From contig CAIUZX010000241.1 in NCBI GenBank assembly GCA_903903715.1, positions 1 through 7,850 of the forward strand: DNA of 7,850 nt, in the 5' to 3' direction. Below are positions 6,049 through 7,850 of the stretch, in pieces (position 1 is the first letter of the stretch; each line of letters starts with the position of its first letter). The notes under the pieces are model-generated. The model did no database searches, was not told the origin of the DNA, and saw only the letters and a list, made by a program, of their open reading frames with translations. The position numbers and the translations under genes are program-made. Source of the DNA: an uncultured Caulobacterales bacterium (GTDB lineage Bacteria > Pseudomonadota > Alphaproteobacteria > Caulobacterales > Caulobacteraceae).

Positions 6049-6182
6049 TAAGACTTGGCCAAAATCGGCAAGAGCGCGCCTGGGCCGTCGTCAGACCTCC
6101 GAACGCCCGATGGCCTGCGATTCGCGACGAACGGGTCCTCTCCCGCGTGACTGATTCGCCCGGCCTTCAGTCGTAATGGGCG

Positions 6183-7343
6183 TCAGCCCTGATAGGCGGC
6201 GACGGCGGCGATGATCAGGTCCTGGTCCGCTTCGGTAAGATAGGGGTGCATCGGCAGACTGATCACGGTCATGGCCGCAGCGTCCGTGACGGCAAGCGCG
6301 CCGCCTACGGCGGGATATATGTCGAACGCCGGCTGGCGGTGCAGGGGCGCCGGGTAGTAGACGGCGGTGGGCACGCCTTGCGCTTTCAGGTGTTGGGCGA
6401 GGCCGTCGCGGTCCGCGTGCTCGATGGTGTACTGCGCCCAGGTGGACACGCCGCCTGCGATGACCTGAGGCGTGCGCAGCACATGTGGCGCGAGGCCTTC
6501 ATTGTAGCGAGCGGCGACGCGGTTGCGGGCGGCGATCTCGTCTTCGAATATGGCCAGTTTCTCCAGCAGCACCGCCGCCTGCAGGGTGTCGAGGCGGGAG
6601 TTCAGCCCGATCCGCATGCTGAGATACTTCGGATCATGGTCAAAGGTGCGACCCGCCAGATCGCTCGCCACCACCTTGCCGTGGACGCGCAGGCTGTCGA
6701 TCCGCTCGGCGAGGCCTGCGTCATCCACCACCACCGCGCCACCGTCGCCGTAGCAGCCCAAGGGCTTGGCCGGATAGAAGCTGGTGGTGGCGATATCGGC
6801 CCAGTGCAGCGGATGCAGACCGTTCAGCGTGCAACCGAAGCCCTGCGCGGAATCTGCAATCAGCTTTAAATTATGCCGGTCGCAGAGCGCCTTGATCTTG
6901 GGATAGTCGGCGGGCTGACCGAACAGGTCGACCGCAATCACGACGCGGGGGGTGAGCTCGCCCCTGGCCTTCACCTCCAGGATGGCCGCCTCCAGCGAGG
7001 CCGGGTCTATATTGTAAGTGACGGGGTCGATATCGACGAAGACGGGAGAGGCGCCCGTCCAGGGCACGACCTCGGCGGTGGAGGCGAAGGTGAAGGAGGG
7101 GCAGAAGACGGCGTCTCCCGGACCGATCCCCCAGGCCTTCAGCGGCAGGACCAGAGCGTCCGTGCCGTTCGCGCAGGTGAGGGCGAGTTTCGCCTGCCCG
7201 AACTCGGCCAGTTTCGCCTCAAGCTCGCGCACCGCCGGGCCCTGGATATAGGCGCCTGACTCCACGACCTTGAGCATGGACTCGGTCAGACGGGCGCCGA
7301 TGCGAGCGCGTTGGGCGGCGAGATCTATGAAGGCGACAGGCAT
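6183..7343 (-). CDS. DegT/DnrJ/EryC1/StrS-family sugar-nucleotide aminotransferase, WbpE-like
   Basis: A 386-residue PLP-dependent enzyme of the family that transfers an amino group, usually from glutamate, to a keto sugar nucleotide. CANGTDAL (57-64) binds the cofactor phosphate. SFTFASTAE and VDIDPVTYNIDP follow. IADSAQGFG supplies Asp164, which contacts the pyridine nitrogen, and Gln167. FYPAKPLGCYGDGGA carries Lys193, the Schiff-base lysine. IGLNSRLDTLQAA (245-257), VPTAVYYP and SLPMHPYL complete the family set. These segments match WbpE of Pseudomonas aeruginosa, which aminates UDP-3-keto-GlcNAc-uronate, more closely than a generic DegT, so a 3-amino sugar for a surface polysaccharide is likely; the exact substrate is not established. 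Compared with WbpE there is a modest extra loop around residues 222-240. ATG at 7343 has GGGGGAG about 4 bases upstream. It lies 73 bases downstream of thiD; no other polysaccharide gene is in the window. Confidence 0.93.
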   Translation of the reverse strand: MPVAFIDLAAQRARIGARLTESMLKVVESGAYIQGPAVRELEAKLAEFGQAKLALTCANGTDALVLPLKAWGIGPGDAVFCPSFTFASTAEVVPWTGASPVFVDIDPVTYNIDPASLEAAILEVKARGELTPRVVIAVDLFGQPADYPKIKALCDRHNLKLIADSAQGFGCTLNGLHPLHWADIATTSFYPAKPLGCYGDGGAVVVDDAGLAERIDSLRVHGKVVASDLAGRTFDHDPKYLSMRIGLNSRLDTLQAAVLLEKLAIFEDEIAARNRVAARYNEGLAPHVLRTPQVIAGGVSTWAQYTIEHADRDGLAQHLKAQGVPTAVYYPAPLHRQPAFDIYPAVGGALAVTDAAAMTVISLPMHPYLTEADQDLIIAAVAAYQG

Positions 7344-7416
7344 AACGCTCCCCCGGACGGATGGGTCACTTGCAAAAACCGCCGGACGTGTAGCAGCTTA
7401 AGCTTCTTCCATGGGG

Positions 7417-7850
7417 TCAATCTCGGTTACGAATCATTTCAGCCGCCGCTCTGAGCGGAAACGCGTGGTCCAGCGGGCCGTGTCCGGCGCCGAAGCCGGG
7501 CGCTTGGCGGATCGCCTCGACCACGTAGGCCCGCGCCGCGGCGACGGCGTCACTTAGCGTACGGCCATTGGCCAGCCCCGCGGCGATGGCCGATGCCAAC
7601 GTGCAGCCAGTCCCGTGGGTGTGGCGCGTCGCGATCCGCTCGACCTCGAAGCGGACCTCATCGTCGCGGGTGACAAGGAGGTCGACGAGCCGGTCGCCCT
7701 CAAGATGTCCGCCCTTCATCAGCACCGCCTTGGCGCCCATGGCCAGCAGGTCCTGCGCGGCGGCGCGCATGTCCGCCTCGCTTTCCACCCTGCGGCCGGT
7801 CAGTGCGGCGGCTTCCGGGGCGTTGGGGGTGAGGAGGGTTGCGAGGGGGA
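7417..7850 (-). CDS. thiD: Hydroxymethylpyrimidine/phosphomethylpyrimidine kinase, C-terminal part (5' end outside window)
   Basis: The frame is open from the right edge to TGA at 7419-7417 and shows about 143 residues, roughly the last half of a family usually near 260-270. ThiD phosphorylates HMP and HMP-phosphate to HMP-diphosphate, the pyrimidine half of thiamine. Visible motifs in order are LATLLTPNAPEAAALTG at the window edge (the typical TPN..E..aLtG), AVLMKGGHL (the nucleotide-side lysine strand), and RHTHGTGCTLASAIAAGLA, the ribokinase-family anion-hole motif with the characteristic HGTGCT. The C-terminus (GHGPLDHAFPL) is also typical of ThiD. The GTG at 7788 is internal and not the start. 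No riboswitch can be assessed because the leader lies outside the window. Confidence 0.95.
   Translation of the reverse strand, partial: PLATLLTPNAPEAAALTGRRVESEADMRAAAQDLLAMGAKAVLMKGGHLEGDRLVDLLVTRDDEVRFEVERIATRHTHGTGCTLASAIAAGLANGRTLSDAVAAARAYVVEAIRQAPGFGAGHGPLDHAFPLRAAAEMIRNRD

Larger units (their letters stand above)
5812..6182. other. 371-bp intergenic region with AT-rich promoter core
   Basis: This spacer lies between the coiled-coil gene start and the aminotransferase stop. Positions 5890-5945 are markedly AT-rich against a GC-rich background and contain a perfect TATAAT on the plus strand (5897-5902), a minus-strand promoter candidate, and GTTAACCAT. Further right are two 6-bp-stem hairpins (5956-5974 and 5992-6013), a second GTTAACC (6036-6042), and two GANTC sites (6119-6123 and 6153-6157), the target of the CcrM methylase in alphaproteobacteria. 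A short GGGC/GCCC inverted repeat (6178-6181 and 6186-6189) overlaps the aminotransferase stop but lacks a T-run. From 6050 to 6175 I see no convincing gene. Confidence 0.6.

Noticed and set aside
7395..7404. The 10-base palindrome AGCTTAAGCT between thiD and the aminotransferase gene
   Set aside because: It has no loop and no T-run for termination, there is no second copy nearby, and such short palindromes are expected by chance.
7786..7788. GTG at 7788 as the start of thiD
   Set aside because: The same frame continues to the window edge with the conserved TPN..E segment of ThiD, so the GTG is an internal valine codon.
1..7850. Mobile elements, CRISPR arrays, tRNA or rRNA genes, defence systems
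   Set aside because: No transposase, integrase, repeat-spacer pattern, tRNA-like fold or defence domain was seen in reading both strands. Every large coding region is accounted for by the genes listed.

Overview
The window is GC-rich, gene-dense bacterial DNA. It most resembles an alphaproteobacterium of the stalked or dimorphic groups (Caulobacterales, Maricaulales or Hyphomonadaceae-like). That placement is inferred from gene content: an ECF sigma factor with an RskA-type anti-sigma factor, a crescentin-like coiled-coil protein, and TTAACCAT motifs resembling CtrA half-sites in two leader regions. There is no sign of phage, transposon, CRISPR, tRNA or rRNA, and no obvious foreign island.

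Layout, left to right. Positions 1-423 (+) hold the 3' end of a hotdog-fold thioesterase-like gene. It runs tail to tail, with a 2-bp gap, into a leftward two-gene operon: an ECF sigma factor (1160-1726, -) followed by its RskA-family membrane anti-sigma factor (426-1163, -). The two overlap by an ATGA. A 228-bp divergent spacer separates the sigma gene from pyruvate kinase (pyk, 1955-3376, +). Next is a small exported DUF3617-like protein (3510-3995, +). A pair of adjacent inverted repeats (4020-4049) lies between it and a convergent small lipoprotein gene (4076-4330, -).

The centre right holds a 467-residue, almost entirely coiled-coil protein (4408-5811, -). Its short basic head, length and lack of proline after residue 72 resemble crescentin, the bacterial intermediate-filament-like cell-shape protein. 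Upstream of it is the only large non-coding gap (5812-6182). The gap contains an AT-rich promoter region with possible divergent promoters, a possible 36-codon ORF and two small hairpins. The right end holds a WbpE-like sugar-nucleotide aminotransferase (6183-7343, -) and, upstream on the same strand, the 3' part of thiD (7417 to the window edge, -).

Most of the window is ordinary housekeeping, regulatory and envelope content. The parts most worth a second look are the crescentin-like gene, the 9-mer GTTAACCAT shared by its upstream region and that of the lipoprotein gene, and the structured spacer at 5890-6050. Several gene starts were placed by ribosome binding site, overlap or homology rather than by the longest reading frame: the sigma factor (GTG 1726), the anti-sigma factor (ATG 1163), the lipoprotein (ATG 4330) and the coiled-coil protein (ATG 5811).
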